DNA of 64,000 nt. It comes from Peptacetobacter hiranonis (lineage in GTDB: Bacteria > Bacillota > Clostridia > Peptostreptococcales > Peptostreptococcaceae). Each line of letters begins with the position of its first letter. Within the stretch, counting starts at the first letter, position 1. Of this stretch, positions 43,417 to 54,900 are shown in pieces. The translations under genes and the position numbers were made by a program. The notes below the pieces were generated by a model. It did no database searches and was not told the origin of the DNA. It was given only the letters and a program-made list of their open reading frames with translations. The stretch is taken from the NCBI RefSeq assembly GCF_008151785.1, contig NZ_CP036523.1, forward strand, positions 2,034,019 through 2,098,018, in the 5' to 3' direction.

Positions 43417-46400
43417 CTAACTATATTCTATTTTAACTTTTGATCCTTCTCCAATTTCACCAGCTGTTACAACTAGTTTTACCGGAACCCTATTTTTTAA
43501 TTCTTCAACATGCGATATTATTCCTATACTTAAATTAGAACTGTGTAATTTTTCTAATGATTCCATTACAGTATCAAGTAGTTCTACATCTAATGATCCA
43601 AATCCTTCATCTAAGAAGAAGAACTCGAGTGGTGCATTACCCTTCATCTGTATCTGAGATGATAATGCAAGTGCAAGTGATAGAGATGTTAAGAATGTTT
43701 CTCCTCCAGAAAGAGTGTCAACTCCTCTTCTTTCTCCACCATTGAAATTATCTCTCATAACAAACTCTAGAGCGTCGTTTATTTCAAGTGCATATCTTCC
43801 ATTGGTAATTGTAGAAAGTCGCTTTGATGCCTCAAGTGCAATATATTTTAAGTGATTTGTTGCCACATATTCAACAAATTTATTTCCTTGAATAATTCTA
43901 TCAATTTCATCTAATAGTCTATAATCATTTGAAACCTCGTCATATTCTGATTTTATCTTTTTCTTCTTTTCAAGGTCTTTTTTCATTGCGGTTATTCTAT
44001 CAAATAAAACAGCGTTGTTTTTTTCAAGCTCACCTATTTCATCTTTTAATAATACAATTTCTTCGTTTAATCTATCAAATTCTTCTTCTTTTACTTTTCT
44101 ACCATCTAACTTTTTCTCTAAATCATCTATTTTAAAGTCTAGATTTTTTCTACCTTCATCATAGTCAGATATCTCTTTTCTCATAATTTCAATATCTACG
44201 GTAGGCATAACAAATTTCTTAACAGTATATGCACTATCAAATCTATATTTGGCTAGCATATCTTTTAATACTTTTTTATAATAATCTAACTGCTCTTCAG
44301 TGGTATTACATTCTCCCTGAACCTTACTTCTAAGGGAATCCTTGTCTTCTCTAGCCTTGCTTTTATCGTCGAATTCTTTTTTAAGATCAGCATAACTACT
44401 ATTTATTTTATTTATTTCCTGCTCTGTTTTTTCAAGCAATTCATTAGGATTTTTTCCTCTAGTTATTCTCTGGGCTTCATCTGTCTTTTCTATATACTGC
44501 TTTTTATTTCCTTCAAAGTCTTTTTCTATTGAAGAAATTTCAACTTCTATAGAATGTATACTCGTTTTGCAGTCGTCAAATTCTTTATCTATCTCAAATT
44601 TTATGTTTCTAAATTCAGATAGTTCTTTCTCAACATTTTCTGATTCTATTTCATTTGCCTTTATTTCTTCTAATTTAGAGAATATATCATCTACCTTGGT
44701 AATTCTTTTTATAGATACTATTTCAAGCTCAAGATTATCTTTTTTAGATTTAAGTTCTGATACATTCTCTGATAAACTAAGTCTACGCCTCATTATTCCT
44801 TTTAGTAACTCATCTATTCTAGTAAATTCTTTATCATTTCTAGAATAATCATCCTTATATCTTTTTAAATCCTCTTCTAATCTATCTTTTTCAATATTCC
44901 AATCAGATACAGCTCTTTTTTCTGCTTCTAAATTTCTAGTTTCTGAGTCGTATTTCTTAGAAAGCTCTATAGAATTTCTTTCTCCTATTTCAGCTTTTTT
45001 CTTATTTATAGCTTCAGTTTTTATCTTTTCTTCAGATATATATCCACTTCTCTTTATTTTTAATGAATCTAGTCTTTCTATTTCTTCTCTTTCGTTTGCC
45101 TTTTCCTTGTTTAAAATTCCTTCATAATATTCTATTCTATCGTCGTAATTAGTGCTGTCAGTTCTCATATGGTCTAAAGATCCGCAAACTGGACAAGGTT
45201 TACCATCTTGAAGTTCTTTTCTTATATCTGAAACTCTGTTTAAATATCTAAATTCCTCTATATTCTTCTTAGCAGTTTCCATATCTTTTCTAACTTTAGA
45301 CAGTCTATCCTCAGATGTAGATATTTCCCTACTCACCCTATGTCTTTTTTCTAAACAGTCGTTTAACTCATGCTGAAGATTATCCCTTTCTTCTTCAAGC
45401 TGCTTTAAAGTTTTAAGCTCAGATTTCATTTCTGTAACATACTCTGTCTTTTTAGTTATTTCTTCTGCTGTAAGAGGAGAATTTTTTATCATTATATTAA
45501 TTCTATTTTCAACTTCTTCTATTCTTTCTTTGACAGAAGCTCTATCTCTTCCAACCAATTTCAAAGCTATATTATTTTCACTATATTCAGCTTCACATTT
45601 CTGTAAATCAATTTCGCTTTTTTCTAGCTCTTTTTTTACTTCATTTAATTCTTTTATATGTGAGTATCCCTTTTCTATATTCTGACGGAAAGCTGCTGGT
45701 ACATTTATTTCATACAGTCTATTTTCGCTATCTTTAATTTTCCCAGCATAAAGATTTTGTTGTGCTTTGATATCTTCAATATTTTTTAGAAGTTCTTTTT
45801 TCTTACTTTCTAGTTTTTCACCTTCTACCTTTAGTCTTGTAAGTCTTTCACTTAACTTATTAGTTTCTTCTAATAGATGTATAGCTCGTTCAAATTTTAC
45901 TTTATCCTCACTCAATCTAGGGATAGTATCGTCTTTTTTTCTTTCTATTTCAGCAAATTTCCCTCTAGATATTTCTAAATCCTTCTTAATTAACCTTATT
46001 TCTTCTTCAATTATTTTTAATTGATTCTTAGAGTCCTCAAACTGCTTCCGAAGCTTTTCAACATTGTCTATATAAGGGTCTATCATATTTGCATTTTCTG
46101 CCCTAGACATTTTCTTTCTTTTTTCTTCTATTTCTTCTTTTTTATCTTCATATACCTTTAGTAATTCTTTTGCTTCATTGTACCGCTTCTGATTTTCATA
46201 TATGATTTTATCTATATCGTATTTTTCAACCTTTTCTTTATACAGTCTATTTTTAACTCTACAATCTTCTTTATCGATTTCTAATTTTTTTATCATTTCA
46301 TCATATTTTTCATCGGTTACCTCTTCATAGTGAGATAATGATACTTGAAGCATATCTACATGAGTTTTAGTTTTATTTTTTCTATGTCTTACATTTTCTA

Positions 46401-46935
46401 TTAATTTCTTTCCATATTTTTCTAGGTTGAATATTCTCTCTAGCATATTTCTTCTATCTATTCCACCTAATTTTAAGAAATCATTAAACTTGTCCTGAGG
46501 AAGCACTACAGATTTTGTAAAGTCGTTTGCTGTTAGTCCAATTATTTTTATTATAGTTTCATTTACTTCATTTACCTTATCAGCAAGTACATTCTCACTT
46601 CCATCTCCTAGCTTCTCAATTACTCTTGCATAAGATGTCTTAATTCCACCAGCCTTGCTTCTAATTATATGTCTATCAACTACATATCTTCTTGAGCCTA
46701 TTTCAAATTCATAACTTATTTCTGCCTTTTCAGATAAACTATTTATGTATTCCTTTGTATTTCTGGCTATACTTCCATAAAGAGAAAGTGTTATCGCATC
46801 TAAAATTGTAGATTTTCCACTTCCTGTTTTTCCAAATATCCCAAAAAGACCTCTTTCTGTCAGTTTTTCAAAATCTATAGTCTGCTTATTGACATAGCTG
46901 TTAAGACCTTTTATTTCAAGTTTTATCGGCCTCAT
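43417..46935 (-). CDS. sbcC: Nuclease subunit SbcC (SMC-like ATPase)
   Basis: With SbcD forms the Mre11-Rad50-type complex that opens DNA ends blocked by hairpins or proteins. The 1172 residues have Walker A IFGKTGSGKSTILDAI near 33-48, two long coiled coils, the zinc hook CPVC near 580 between them, and C-terminal signature LSGGETFLTSLSLALAL with Walker B FFFLDEGFGSLD. It lies 2 bp after sbcD and is last in the seven-gene repair operon. Confidence 0.96.
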   Translation of the reverse strand: MRPIKLEIKGLNSYVNKQTIDFEKLTERGLFGIFGKTGSGKSTILDAITLSLYGSIARNTKEYINSLSEKAEISYEFEIGSRRYVVDRHIIRSKAGGIKTSYARVIEKLGDGSENVLADKVNEVNETIIKIIGLTANDFTKSVVLPQDKFNDFLKLGGIDRRNMLERIFNLEKYGKKLIENVRHRKNKTKTHVDMLQVSLSHYEEVTDEKYDEMIKKLEIDKEDCRVKNRLYKEKVEKYDIDKIIYENQKRYNEAKELLKVYEDKKEEIEEKRKKMSRAENANMIDPYIDNVEKLRKQFEDSKNQLKIIEEEIRLIKKDLEISRGKFAEIERKKDDTIPRLSEDKVKFERAIHLLEETNKLSERLTRLKVEGEKLESKKKELLKNIEDIKAQQNLYAGKIKDSENRLYEINVPAAFRQNIEKGYSHIKELNEVKKELEKSEIDLQKCEAEYSENNIALKLVGRDRASVKERIEEVENRINIMIKNSPLTAEEITKKTEYVTEMKSELKTLKQLEEERDNLQHELNDCLEKRHRVSREISTSEDRLSKVRKDMETAKKNIEEFRYLNRVSDIRKELQDGKPCPVCGSLDHMRTDSTNYDDRIEYYEGILNKEKANEREEIERLDSLKIKRSGYISEEKIKTEAINKKKAEIGERNSIELSKKYDSETRNLEAEKRAVSDWNIEKDRLEEDLKRYKDDYSRNDKEFTRIDELLKGIMRRRLSLSENVSELKSKKDNLELEIVSIKRITKVDDIFSKLEEIKANEIESENVEKELSEFRNIKFEIDKEFDDCKTSIHSIEVEISSIEKDFEGNKKQYIEKTDEAQRITRGKNPNELLEKTEQEINKINSSYADLKKEFDDKSKAREDKDSLRSKVQGECNTTEEQLDYYKKVLKDMLAKYRFDSAYTVKKFVMPTVDIEIMRKEISDYDEGRKNLDFKIDDLEKKLDGRKVKEEEFDRLNEEIVLLKDEIGELEKNNAVLFDRITAMKKDLEKKKKIKSEYDEVSNDYRLLDEIDRIIQGNKFVEYVATNHLKYIALEASKRLSTITNGRYALEINDALEFVMRDNFNGGERRGVDTLSGGETFLTSLSLALALSSQIQMKGNAPLEFFFLDEGFGSLDVELLDTVMESLEKLHSSNLSIGIISHVEELKNRVPVKLVVTAGEIGEGSKVKIEYS

Positions 46936-46937
46936 GC

Positions 46938-48137
46938 CTATTCTTCTCCCCCTTCTTCACCCGCTATTTTCATAAACATATCCATTAACTCACCTTTTGG
47001 CTCTACACCTTTATTAAATGTGTAAAAATCTCTGAATAGTTCAGCCATAGATTTAGTTTTTAAATCTACAGTTTTTTCTTCCTGCTGATATGTTATTACA
47101 GGTTTAATTTCTATTATATCTGCTAAATTCTTCTTCATAGCTTTTATATCTTCTTGGCTTATTATTTCATCTGTTTTTATTTCAAAATAAGACCACATAC
47201 TTCTTCCCCGATTTTGCTCGCATATATCTAATGCCTCTTGAACTCCCCTACATTTGAATAACTCTATAGGCTTATAGTTATTAAACATTATATCTTCAAG
47301 TTTAGGTTTTTCATTTGGATGTATTTCTACAATTTTTGCACCCTTTACATATACCCTTTCACTTTTACTGTACTGAAGAGGAGATCCAGAATAATAAGAA
47401 CATCCTAATTCAGATGCCTTTTGAGGCTTATGAAGATGACCTAGCGCAACATAATTTGCTTTATCTGGTAGGTCTTTTCTTTCAACTAAAAGGCTCCCTC
47501 CAAGTTGTATAGGTCTTTCAGAATCAGAACTTTCCCCTCCTACAACAAAAAGATGAGATACAGCGATATTTATACTATCCTCTTCAAAATCTTCCTGTAA
47601 ATCTCTAAATATCTGACCTATTTTTTGAGAATAAGTCTTCTGTCTATCCTCATCTGTTTCAGCCTCAAATGCATCATTTAATCTTTTTTCACTAGGATAT
47701 GGAAGAGTAAGTACATTTACTTTTTCCCCGTTTATGATTAATTTTGTCATTCCTTTTTTTGCTTCTACTATCTCAAATCCTTCAAATTTTCCAATTGATG
47801 TTTTGCTTAAAGGATTTCCAAATAGCAATATTCCCTGTTCAAAAGCAAGTGGAGATGCAGCCTCTATTCTCTCTGGGCTATCATGATTCCCCGCAATCAC
47901 AACTACACATCTTTTTCCATTTGCTGCTATTTTAGATACAGTAGAGTAGAATAATTTTTCTGCTTCTGCAGATGGATTTGCTGTGTCGTATATATCCCCT
48001 GCGATTACTACCATATCAATATCATTATCCTCTACTATCTTAACAAAATCAGAGCAAAACATTTTCTGTTCCTCTATTCTCGAATGACCTTCTAGGTTTT
48101 TACCTAGATGCCAATCAGAAGTATGAATAAATCTCAT
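46938..48137 (-). CDS. sbcD: Nuclease subunit SbcD (Mre11-like)
   Basis: The manganese-dependent nuclease partner of SbcC. ATG 48137 gives MRFIHTSDWHLGKNLEG, with the first metal motif at the N-terminus; AAAGGGAGGGG precedes it. Further motifs are AGDIYDTANPS, AGNHDSPERI and, later, ALGHLHKPQ. It has 399 residues. The spacing to addA is 50 bp. Confidence 0.96.
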   Translation of the reverse strand: MRFIHTSDWHLGKNLEGHSRIEEQKMFCSDFVKIVEDNDIDMVVIAGDIYDTANPSAEAEKLFYSTVSKIAANGKRCVVVIAGNHDSPERIEAASPLAFEQGILLFGNPLSKTSIGKFEGFEIVEAKKGMTKLIINGEKVNVLTLPYPSEKRLNDAFEAETDEDRQKTYSQKIGQIFRDLQEDFEEDSINIAVSHLFVVGGESSDSERPIQLGGSLLVERKDLPDKANYVALGHLHKPQKASELGCSYYSGSPLQYSKSERVYVKGAKIVEIHPNEKPKLEDIMFNNYKPIELFKCRGVQEALDICEQNRGRSMWSYFEIKTDEIISQEDIKAMKKNLADIIEIKPVITYQQEEKTVDLKTKSMAELFRDFYTFNKGVEPKGELMDMFMKIAGEEGGEE

Positions 48138-48187
48138 AATTCCCCTCCCTTTCAAATAATTTTTTTCCAAATAGCTAAAAAAATAGC

Positions 48188-51100
48188 CTATGTATCTATT
48201 CTAACAGATTCATCTACACCAAATAAATATATATACTGTTCTTTTACTTTTTTATCTGTTATTTCTTCAATTACCTTTGCATAAATCTCAAGCTGCTTTC
48301 TATATCTGTCAACAACTTCTTCTCTATTTTCTTCATTCACAAAATCTGTTTTATAATCTAAAAGCACAATTTCTCCATTTTCTTCAAAGTAGGCATCAAT
48401 TATACCTCTAAGCATTATACTTTCATCGTAATCAATTCCTTCTTTTGCAAATAAATTCTTCATATTAATCTCTGTATAAAATGCTTTTTCTCTTCCAACA
48501 AAGTCTGCATTTTTCATTCTAGTTCCAAGCTCTGATTTAAAGAATTTGTAAATCTTAAATGGATTGACTACATCAGCTTCTTTTTGAGTTATTATTTCCT
48601 TCTGGACAAATTCTTCAATTTGATTTTTTATTTCATCTATTGTGCTTACTCTATCCATATTTATTATCTGCATAACTAGATGAACAACACTACCTCTATG
48701 TGTAGGACTTAGTTTCTCATCTTTATTTTCTTGGATAAACTTAGGTCTTTTTATCTCTGTTTTTTTATTATTTCTACTTGATTCAATTTCATTAATATCT
48801 ATTTCAAGATTGTCTTCTCTTTCAAGATTCCAAAGTCTTTTTATCTCAGTAACAGATATACTTCCAGATTTTTCTACACTCTTTTGATATGGATATTTAA
48901 AATCTAATCTATTTCTTACTATTTCACTATAGTCAACTTCTCTACTACTTGTAAGCTCTTCTCTTAAAACATCAGCTAAATTTATTTCTTCTTCGTCTTC
49001 ACTTGAAAGTGTATAATCTTCTCTCTGGTGTATTTTAAATTTCCATTCAGACTCATCATTTTTTTCTACTATTTCAGAATCAAGTGGAAGTATTCCTCTA
49101 GCATCTTTGTGGGCTATTGCAACAGACATTATCCAATCTAAGAATGATGCAGATTTTAAAAGATTATATCTATCTAATTTATTATTCTTTGTTACCTTTT
49201 GAGAATTAGATGCCCATTTCTGTAAATTCTTTTCAACGTCATTTACAGCACCTGTTATTATCAATTTTTCTTTTGCTCTAGTAAATGCAACGTATAATAC
49301 CCTCATTTCCTCAGAAAGCATCTCAACAACCATCTGTTTTTTCATAGCCTCTTTCATCATTGAAGGATATGATAATCTAGTTTCTAAATTTACCACCTGT
49401 GGTCCATATCCAAGTTCATGGTGGTATAGTATTCCTCTATTCATATCCATTTTATTGAATCTTTTTCCCATTCCTCCACAGATTACTATCGGGAATTCTA
49501 GACCTTTACTTTTATGAATACTCATTATTCTTACGACATCCGCATTTTCAGATAATGTCTTAGCTTCACCCATATCACTATCAGATTTTTTTAATTTTTC
49601 CACAAAGTTTATAAAGTTGAATATACCTTTAAAACTAGTATCTTCAAATTGTTTAGCTCTTTCAAATAATATTCTTAAGTTAGCCTGTCTTTGTTTTCCT
49701 GCTGGTAAAATAGCTGCATAGGCGTAATATCCTGTTTCATTGTATAAGTACCAAAGAAGTTCATCTGTACTAAGATATGAAGATCTTTCTTGGTAATCAT
49801 CTAATCTCTCTAAGAAATCTCTAACCTTTTTATTATCACAATCGTCAAAACTTGCGTATATTTTCATAGCTTCATAGAATGATACATTTCTATTCACTAT
49901 TCTTATATCTATAAGCTCTTCTGGAGTAAAGTTATAAATTGGAGATTTTAAAACTGCAAGTAATGGTATATCTTGCATTGGATTGTCTATTACTTTTAAT
50001 AACGATACTATTGTCTTAATTTCTATAGTATCAAAATATCCTGTTCCAGTATCTGCATATACTGGAATATCCATATTTGTAAACTCCTCTGTCAACACAC
50101 TTGCCCAGTTTGATGTAGCTCTAAGAAGTATGACTATATCCTTATACTTAGCCTGTCTATATCTCTTTTCTTCCTTATCGTACACCATCTGTATTTTTCC
50201 ATCAGAATTTTTTCCAACAATTTCTTTAATTATCTTTCCTATTGCTCTAGCTTCAATCTGAATATTATCTAAATCCTCTTCCTCTTCAAGCTGCTCATCA
50301 GTTAAATTCTCATTTGCCTTCTTTTCAATTATATGAACGTCGCAACTTCCTCCGACTATCGCATTTTCTTCATAACATTCTTCAAATACAGCACCTGGAT
50401 TTAGTTTTTCATCGTCATTATATTCTATCTCTCCAAGTTCTTTACTCATTATATTTTCAAATATAAAATTGACTGCATCCAATACGTTTTTTCTACTTCT
50501 AAAGTTTTTATAAAGCATTATTTTTCTTCCATCTTTATCTTTTTCTGTAGAATATGTTTCATATTTATGCAAGAATATTTCAGGTTTAGCCTGTCTAAAT
50601 CTATAAATACTCTGTTTAACGTCCCCCACCATAAATCTATTCGGCATTTCTTTATTTGCAATACTGCTTAATATAGCTTCCTGAACTAGATTACTATCCT
50701 GATACTCATCTACAAATATTTCCTTAAACTCTTCACTATATCTCTTGGCTGTTTCTGACGGGATTTGGCGTCCATTTTCGTCCTCATCGACCAATATTTC
50801 AAGCGCAAAATGCTCTATATCATTAAAGTCAATTATTCCCTTATCTCTTTTAGCCTCTTCAAACTTTTTCCAAAACTCTAATACAGCATCTGAAATAGCT
50901 CTAACTATAGGATAAGACATATCTATTTCTTTTTTTATATCTTTTGAGTATCTATTTTTGTACATTTCTGCAACTTTTTTCATACTTTCTATAGCTTCTT
51001 TTCTATACTCAGTTGCAATCTTCCAAGCTTCTCTCATCTCATCTGGATCATCTTTTTTAATCTTCTTACCTTTTCTGTAATCTTCTGGGTAGAATTCTCC

Positions 51101-51958
51101 TATAGCCTTTATAAAATCATCCCATCCTTTATCAAGACTATTGTATACTACATCAATTCTTTCTGATTCAGTTATTATCTTTTGTATATTTTCTATCTCT
51201 CCTAAATATGGATGTACTGTAGCCAATGCTTTTTCCATATTTCCAACTATATCTTCGATCTCTGTTTTTACAGAGTTTATTACTATTCTTCCCCATTTAG
51301 AAGATGTAAAATCAAAATCATCGTCTACTAAAAATGCATCTGCAGATTCATTTAGCCATTTTTCAGGATTTGGAAACGACATTGCAAAGTTGTATATAGA
51401 CATAATTAAACTTTGAACTTGATTATCTCCATTTCTCTCTGCAAAACTGTCTATAAGTTTTAAAAATCTTTTTCCCTTTTCTGAATTTTCATCTCCAAGA
51501 TATCCCTGCTCATACAGTTCCTCAAATACCTCATCTATAGCTTCTTGTGCTATAAGCTGACATTCTGTAGTGTCACCAATTCTAAAGTTTGGATCCAATG
51601 TTATAAGGTGTATGTTATTTTTTATAACATCTAAACAGAATGAGTGTATTGTAGTTATATTTGCTTTATTTAAGAATAAAATCTGCTTTTGAAGATGCTC
51701 ATTTGAAGGGTCTTTTTCTAAAGCTGTAGATATAGCATCCCCTATTCTTTCCCTCATCTCAGATGCTGCAGCATTAGTAAATGTAACGACAAGAAATTTA
51801 TCTATATCTACTTTTTCTTCTGTATCTAGTATCATACTTATAATTCTCTCAACTAAAACTGCTGTTTTTCCAGAACCAGCTGCAGCAGATACTAGTAGAT
51901 TTCCATCTCTATGGTCTATTACCTCTCGCTGTTCTTTAGTCCATTTTGTACTTCCCAC
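48188..51958 (-). CDS. addA: ATP-dependent helicase/nuclease subunit A
   Basis: AddA is the 3'-5' helicase and nuclease of the AddAB complex that resects double-strand breaks until Chi. The 1256 residues show Walker A SAAAGSGKTAVLVERI near 24-39, Walker B in IFVDEYQDSN near 415, RIMSIHKSKGLEFPIV near 830, the helicase motif VAFTRAKEKL near 900, and the C-terminal nuclease motif VLLDYKTD near 1195. It starts at GTG 51958, which overlaps the addB stop (TAGTG). Confidence 0.96.
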   Translation of the reverse strand: MGSTKWTKEQREVIDHRDGNLLVSAAAGSGKTAVLVERIISMILDTEEKVDIDKFLVVTFTNAAASEMRERIGDAISTALEKDPSNEHLQKQILFLNKANITTIHSFCLDVIKNNIHLITLDPNFRIGDTTECQLIAQEAIDEVFEELYEQGYLGDENSEKGKRFLKLIDSFAERNGDNQVQSLIMSIYNFAMSFPNPEKWLNESADAFLVDDDFDFTSSKWGRIVINSVKTEIEDIVGNMEKALATVHPYLGEIENIQKIITESERIDVVYNSLDKGWDDFIKAIGEFYPEDYRKGKKIKKDDPDEMREAWKIATEYRKEAIESMKKVAEMYKNRYSKDIKKEIDMSYPIVRAISDAVLEFWKKFEEAKRDKGIIDFNDIEHFALEILVDEDENGRQIPSETAKRYSEEFKEIFVDEYQDSNLVQEAILSSIANKEMPNRFMVGDVKQSIYRFRQAKPEIFLHKYETYSTEKDKDGRKIMLYKNFRSRKNVLDAVNFIFENIMSKELGEIEYNDDEKLNPGAVFEECYEENAIVGGSCDVHIIEKKANENLTDEQLEEEEDLDNIQIEARAIGKIIKEIVGKNSDGKIQMVYDKEEKRYRQAKYKDIVILLRATSNWASVLTEEFTNMDIPVYADTGTGYFDTIEIKTIVSLLKVIDNPMQDIPLLAVLKSPIYNFTPEELIDIRIVNRNVSFYEAMKIYASFDDCDNKKVRDFLERLDDYQERSSYLSTDELLWYLYNETGYYAYAAILPAGKQRQANLRILFERAKQFEDTSFKGIFNFINFVEKLKKSDSDMGEAKTLSENADVVRIMSIHKSKGLEFPIVICGGMGKRFNKMDMNRGILYHHELGYGPQVVNLETRLSYPSMMKEAMKKQMVVEMLSEEMRVLYVAFTRAKEKLIITGAVNDVEKNLQKWASNSQKVTKNNKLDRYNLLKSASFLDWIMSVAIAHKDARGILPLDSEIVEKNDESEWKFKIHQREDYTLSSEDEEEINLADVLREELTSSREVDYSEIVRNRLDFKYPYQKSVEKSGSISVTEIKRLWNLEREDNLEIDINEIESSRNNKKTEIKRPKFIQENKDEKLSPTHRGSVVHLVMQIINMDRVSTIDEIKNQIEEFVQKEIITQKEADVVNPFKIYKFFKSELGTRMKNADFVGREKAFYTEINMKNLFAKEGIDYDESIMLRGIIDAYFEENGEIVLLDYKTDFVNEENREEVVDRYRKQLEIYAKVIEEITDKKVKEQYIYLFGVDESVRIDT

Positions 51959-54900
51959 TACTTCACATCTCCTTCCATCATTTTTATAACATCATCGCTC
52001 GTTCTATTAGGTATCACCTTATAGCAATTATTTTTAAGTGCTGTATCAAACTGACAAATAGATGAATAACTACAGAACCGACAAGAATCTTTATCATTTG
52101 ATTTTTTAGGCTCTATTTTTATATTTCCGCTCATCATATCCGAACACAAGTCTTTTATAGATTTTTTTATGTATGCTCTTATAATTTCAAATTGCTCGTC
52201 TGTAACTCCAGCAGTACCTTTTGAAAGAGAGCCATCTTTATTTCTGGCAGCTTTTATTATTTTAGAGCTACTTTTTGGCTCTTCAAGTGCTTTATCCATA
52301 TATGAAAGTATATCTAAATCTTTTATAATCATTCCTTTCATTTTAAACGATTCTATAATCCGCCGCTTAACCTCTTCATCATCCACAAGCGTACTTCTAG
52401 AAATTATAGGATTATCCATTCTACTGTATAACATTGCAGCTGGTTTTATTGGAATATTATCCGGTATTTCACCGCCTTCTAAAATTGCATCCATATATAC
52501 CAGTAACTGTAATTGTAACCCGTAATATACATCGTTTAAATTGATATCATTTTTACCCCATTTGTAATCTACTATTCTTACAAACTCTTTATTTTCTTCG
52601 TTTATATATTTATCTATTCTATCTATCTTACCTATTAACTCTACTATTTCATTTTCTTTGTACTCAACCTGTATTGAAGGGTATTTCCGTTTTTTACCAA
52701 ACTCAACCTCATAATCATCAGGTTCAAATCTTCCCTGCTTAATCTGATCTGCTATTATTTTTATAGAAACTGTTATAAGCACTTTTAATCTATGAGCAAG
52801 GTATTTATATTTTGGAGAACTTTCAAGTATAAATCCAGGTATTTTAGCTATTAGCTCATCTACCATTTCTGATACTCTAAGCTCTATATATTTATCATCT
52901 ACCTCATGCCAAGTAATTCCGTCTTTATGCATAGTTTTAGAATAGTTTTCTATTACTTTATGTACAAAGCTTCCTACATCAGGTGCCGTAAATAGATATT
53001 CTTTTCTATCCTTTGCCTTCATTCCATATTCTATGAAATATGCAAATGGGCAGCTTGCGTATTTTTCTAATCTCGATACACTTATAGTCTTTGAATTATA
53101 AAGCTCTTTTATCTTATCCTCATCTACATATTCAAATTGATTTGTAAAGTCTATTCCTTCAACAATTCTTTTAGTTATATCATTGTATCTATCGTCATTT
53201 AGATAGTATTCGTATGTATCTTTCCAAATATCAGATATTCCATTTTCAAAATCTTTATCCGCAGCTTCCTTTATTTTATCTACCATTGTATTGAAAGTAG
53301 GTATTTTAGAATTTACTTCTTTTAAATCTTCTTCCTCATACACACCTTCTAAGAAATAACTTTTTATATCTACATATTTAAATAATTTTTTAATTCTAGA
53401 TATTATTATAGATGCCCTCTGTGTTTTTCCCTCGCTATCAGCAATAGGGTAGCTTACAGTAAGTTTATCTGATGTCGCAGTTATAGCCTTATAAACCAAG
53501 AATTGCTCTTCAAACACCCTTTTTCTACTGTCTTTATCTAGCTCCACATTCATATCAGATAGTTTCCCTCTATCTGAGTCAGAAAGAAGTCCATTCTCTT
53601 TTGAAGGCATTGGGAATACTCCATCTACAGTGCCAATTAAATACAGGTGCTTAGTATTTGGATTGTTCATTCTGTCTACTTCTGTTACTGTTACCTGGTC
53701 TATACTAGGTGGTATAGTCTTTAACTCGTACTCATCAAGTGCAATATTTACAATTCTTATAAATCTTTCTAGAGAAATTTTTTCATCGCCCATAATCTCT
53801 ACAAGCTGGTCTAATAAGTCAGAAACTGTATTCCAAACCTGAGAATATCTAGCTGCAGATTCTAACATTCCTTTTTCTCTAAGTATATCTATTGTATTCT
53901 CTATCTTTTCAAATATATTTATATCCTCTAAAAACTCATACAGATATCTACAAATATCTTCAACTGTTTTTCTATTTTTAGAAGAGAGTTTCTCGTCAAA
54001 TCTTTTAATAGGAGCAATTACCCTATTTTTTATATCATTGATTCTTTTCTTAGTTTCTAGTTCTTCTTCACTTTCTTCGTATTCATAAAAAGAATTTGGA
54101 AGTCTATATTCCCAGACATCTTCAAACCACTTGTTTCCTGATATTCCATTTGCTATTACATAATTTTCAAGTAGACTTATCTCATCCTCTGTAAAATCTA
54201 AAAGCCCACTTTTTAAATATCTAAACATTGTTTCATATCCGTATCTTCTCTTTTTCATTTCAAGTACAGATATAATCATTGTGATTATAGGGTTGTTTTT
54301 CGCCTCAGATTTTTTGTTGATATAGAATGGAATTTTATACTCAGAGAATATAGATTTTACAAGAGATTCATAAGAATCTATATTTCTTGCAGCTATGGTT
54401 ATATCCTTGTATCTATATCTTCCATCTATTATATCGTTAGCTATTTCTTTTGCTACTTCTTCAACCTCATTGTATAAGTTTGAGTATTCTCTTATTCTTA
54501 TTTTCTCTGTCTTCTTTTGATAAATACTATAAGGATATGAGTTGTAATATCTTTCAAGATGTTGTAACTCCTCATTTCCTATGAATCTTTTTATATTTTC
54601 GTTACAAAGATTTACATCTTTTTCTACCTTTATACCTTCTTTTTCGCATATATCTTTGATTCTATTGTATGTATTTCTAGTACTTGCAAAGTAGTCTGCG
54701 TATCCTGTCTTAAATGGAGAGTCCATTGTAAATAAGAATGTCGTACTCTTTGCTTTTTTCATTAGTTCTTTTAAAAGCTCGTACTGATTTGGTGTGAAAC
54801 TAGTATATCCGTCAATATACAGATCCATATCATCTAAGAAACTACACTCAGCAATTTTTTCTGTAAGCATAACCACTCTATCGTGCATATCTACATAATC